A DNA stretch of 64,000 nt from NCBI RefSeq assembly GCF_000145035.1, contig NC_014387.1:1726001-1790000 (forward strand), read 5' to 3'. Source of the DNA: Butyrivibrio proteoclasticus B316. GTDB lineage: Bacteria; Bacillota; Clostridia; Lachnospirales; Lachnospiraceae. Under the pieces are notes generated by a model that made no database searches, had not been told where the DNA came from, and worked only from the letters and a program-made list of their open reading frames with translations. How positions within the stretch are numbered: position 1 is the stretch's first letter; every line of letters begins with the position of its first letter. The position numbers and the translations under genes are program-made. Of the stretch, positions 63,273 through 64,000 are shown piece after piece.

Positions 63273-64000
63273 AATCTCACCTTTGTACCCTTTGTATCTC
63301 GACTTGTAACTTTCAGATGTCCAAGTTCCAAAGTCTTATCGTTATGCTCAATAGCTTTTTCTTCCATATCATTCAGGTAAAAGACATCTCTTATAAAATC
63401 ATTTTTGCCAAGTCTCATACCTCTTACACCGACAGCTGCTTTCTTTTTCTCCGGAATTGTATCTACATAAAATCTTAGGAAGAAGCCATCATTAGATCTA
63501 AGTATTACCGTCTTCTGTTCGTGGAGAATCTCAACATTTACTACTTCATCACCATCCGCAAGCTTGGTGGCAGCAACAGTTCTCTTGGAAACATCAAATT
63601 CACCGCCATCAACTATCTTCATCATAGACATCTTTGTAGTAAACAAAATCCTGTACAGATTAAGGTCTGACTGACTGGCAGCCATAATTATTGTTTCCTT
63701 GGCTGTGTCAAAATTGCTGACATTGTCAATAGGAATGCCTTTATCTCTCATCTTGCCCTGAGGAAGATCCATAGCCTTGACTGTATGGAGATTTCCTGTA
63801 TTAGTAAAGAAACATACCTTACCGGTATTCTTCATGATAAAGGAGTACTTAAACTCTGCCTGAATAGTTTCTTTATTCTTCTCATAGGTTGATGCATCAA
63901 TTGTCTTGGCATAGCCAAATCTGTCCATAATAAATGCAACATCCATTTCTTCAACAGGCTTTTCTTCATAAACTGCAGTTTCTCTGTTATCTATAACAGT
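63269..64000 (-). CDS. Type II topoisomerase subunit A, C-terminal part (ParC/GyrA-like), truncated by window edge
   Basis: The 243 codons visible run in frame to the right edge, so the N-terminal part, including the catalytic Tyr domain, lies outside. What remains is the beta-pinwheel DNA-wrapping domain, with repeated blades such as FFTNTGNLHTVKAMDLPQGK and VGVRGMRLGKND. The IMDRFGYAKTID start of this part is typical of Lachnospiraceae ParC-like subunits; GyrA cannot be excluded without the GyrA box region. The apparent ATG at 63946 is internal. Confidence 0.82.
   Translation of the reverse strand, partial: TVIDNRETAVYEEKPVEEMDVAFIMDRFGYAKTIDASTYEKNKETIQAEFKYSFIMKNTGKVCFFTNTGNLHTVKAMDLPQGKMRDKGIPIDNVSNFDTAKETIIMAASQSDLNLYRILFTTKMSMMKIVDGGEFDVSKRTVAATKLADGDEVVNVEILHEQKTVILRSNDGFFLRFYVDTIPEKKKAAVGVRGMRLGKNDFIRDVFYLNDMEEKAIEHNDKTLELGHLKVTSRDTKGTKVRL

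Overview
The window looks like chromosomal DNA from an anaerobic Firmicute of the Lachnospiraceae, most like Butyrivibrio or Pseudobutyrivibrio. The evidence is AT-rich Firmicutes codon use, strong AGGAGG-type ribosome binding sites and sigma-A promoters. Gene content agrees: MecA, RecU, Prp with a leader-bearing L27, short HisG with HisZ, LexA next to a YneA-like gene, MinCDE, and an Ech-type energy-converting hydrogenase. I saw no rRNA, tRNA, CRISPR array, insertion sequence or prophage. The organism call is inference.

Layout. 1-9 kb holds a membrane-anchored coiled-coil protein, a MltG-like envelope protein, rpsB-tsf with a multi-stem element between them, minCDE, a CtpE-like P-type ATPase and an OhrR-like MarR regulator. 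8.9-19.6 kb is the metabolic centrepiece. One long transcription unit starts with a His-rich CsoR/RcnR-type metal sensor behind a nested-hairpin leader, continues through echABCDEF, and ends with the maturation genes hypFCDE. The sensor beside a [NiFe] enzyme suggests nickel-responsive control. EchC and EchF carry Ala/Pro/Gln-rich tails. hypA, hypB and a maturation protease are not in the window, and EchE already ends at its metal-binding motif. 19.6-27.1 kb is ordinary (mecA, rluF, ligA, metA, a deacetylase, a PAP2 phosphatase).

27.2-43 kb is more accessory: a DUF2798 protein, and a MATE pump whose leader has a candidate guanidine-IV (mepA-type) riboswitch and terminator behind a 43-bp tandem repeat array. 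Next come a PT-repeat secreted protein with an attenuator-like hairpin, a phosphatase, an iron alcohol dehydrogenase, a two-gene lipoprotein operon (DUF5067, DUF1266), a cyclic-nucleotide-binding-like protein, a 33-aa membrane peptide, a D,D-carboxypeptidase, a tyrosine recombinase that looks leaderless, a DUF975 protein and a DHH phosphoesterase with an extra C-terminal region.

43-64 kb returns to core genes, almost all on the minus strand. lexA and a yneA-like gene diverge from a region with several LexA boxes. A translation/NAD/GTPase cluster (rplU-prp-rpmA-obgE-yhbY-nadD-yqeK-rsfS) lies downstream of a his operon (hisZ-hisG-hisD, hisB, a HisF-like/HisIE fusion) that runs on into two radical-SAM-related genes and an RNase G without its zinc-link. 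The last block is parC-rsmD-coaD, a coiled-coil protein, an amidase, two pseudouridine synthases and recU; the parC-like gene runs off the right end.

The strongest second-look items are the sensor-plus-leader control of the Ech operon, the hydrogenase tails, the MATE leader and repeat array, the rpsB-tsf element, the HisF-like pseudoenzyme fusion, and the leaderless recombinase with an operator-like palindrome. I did not find a clearly new multi-gene system.
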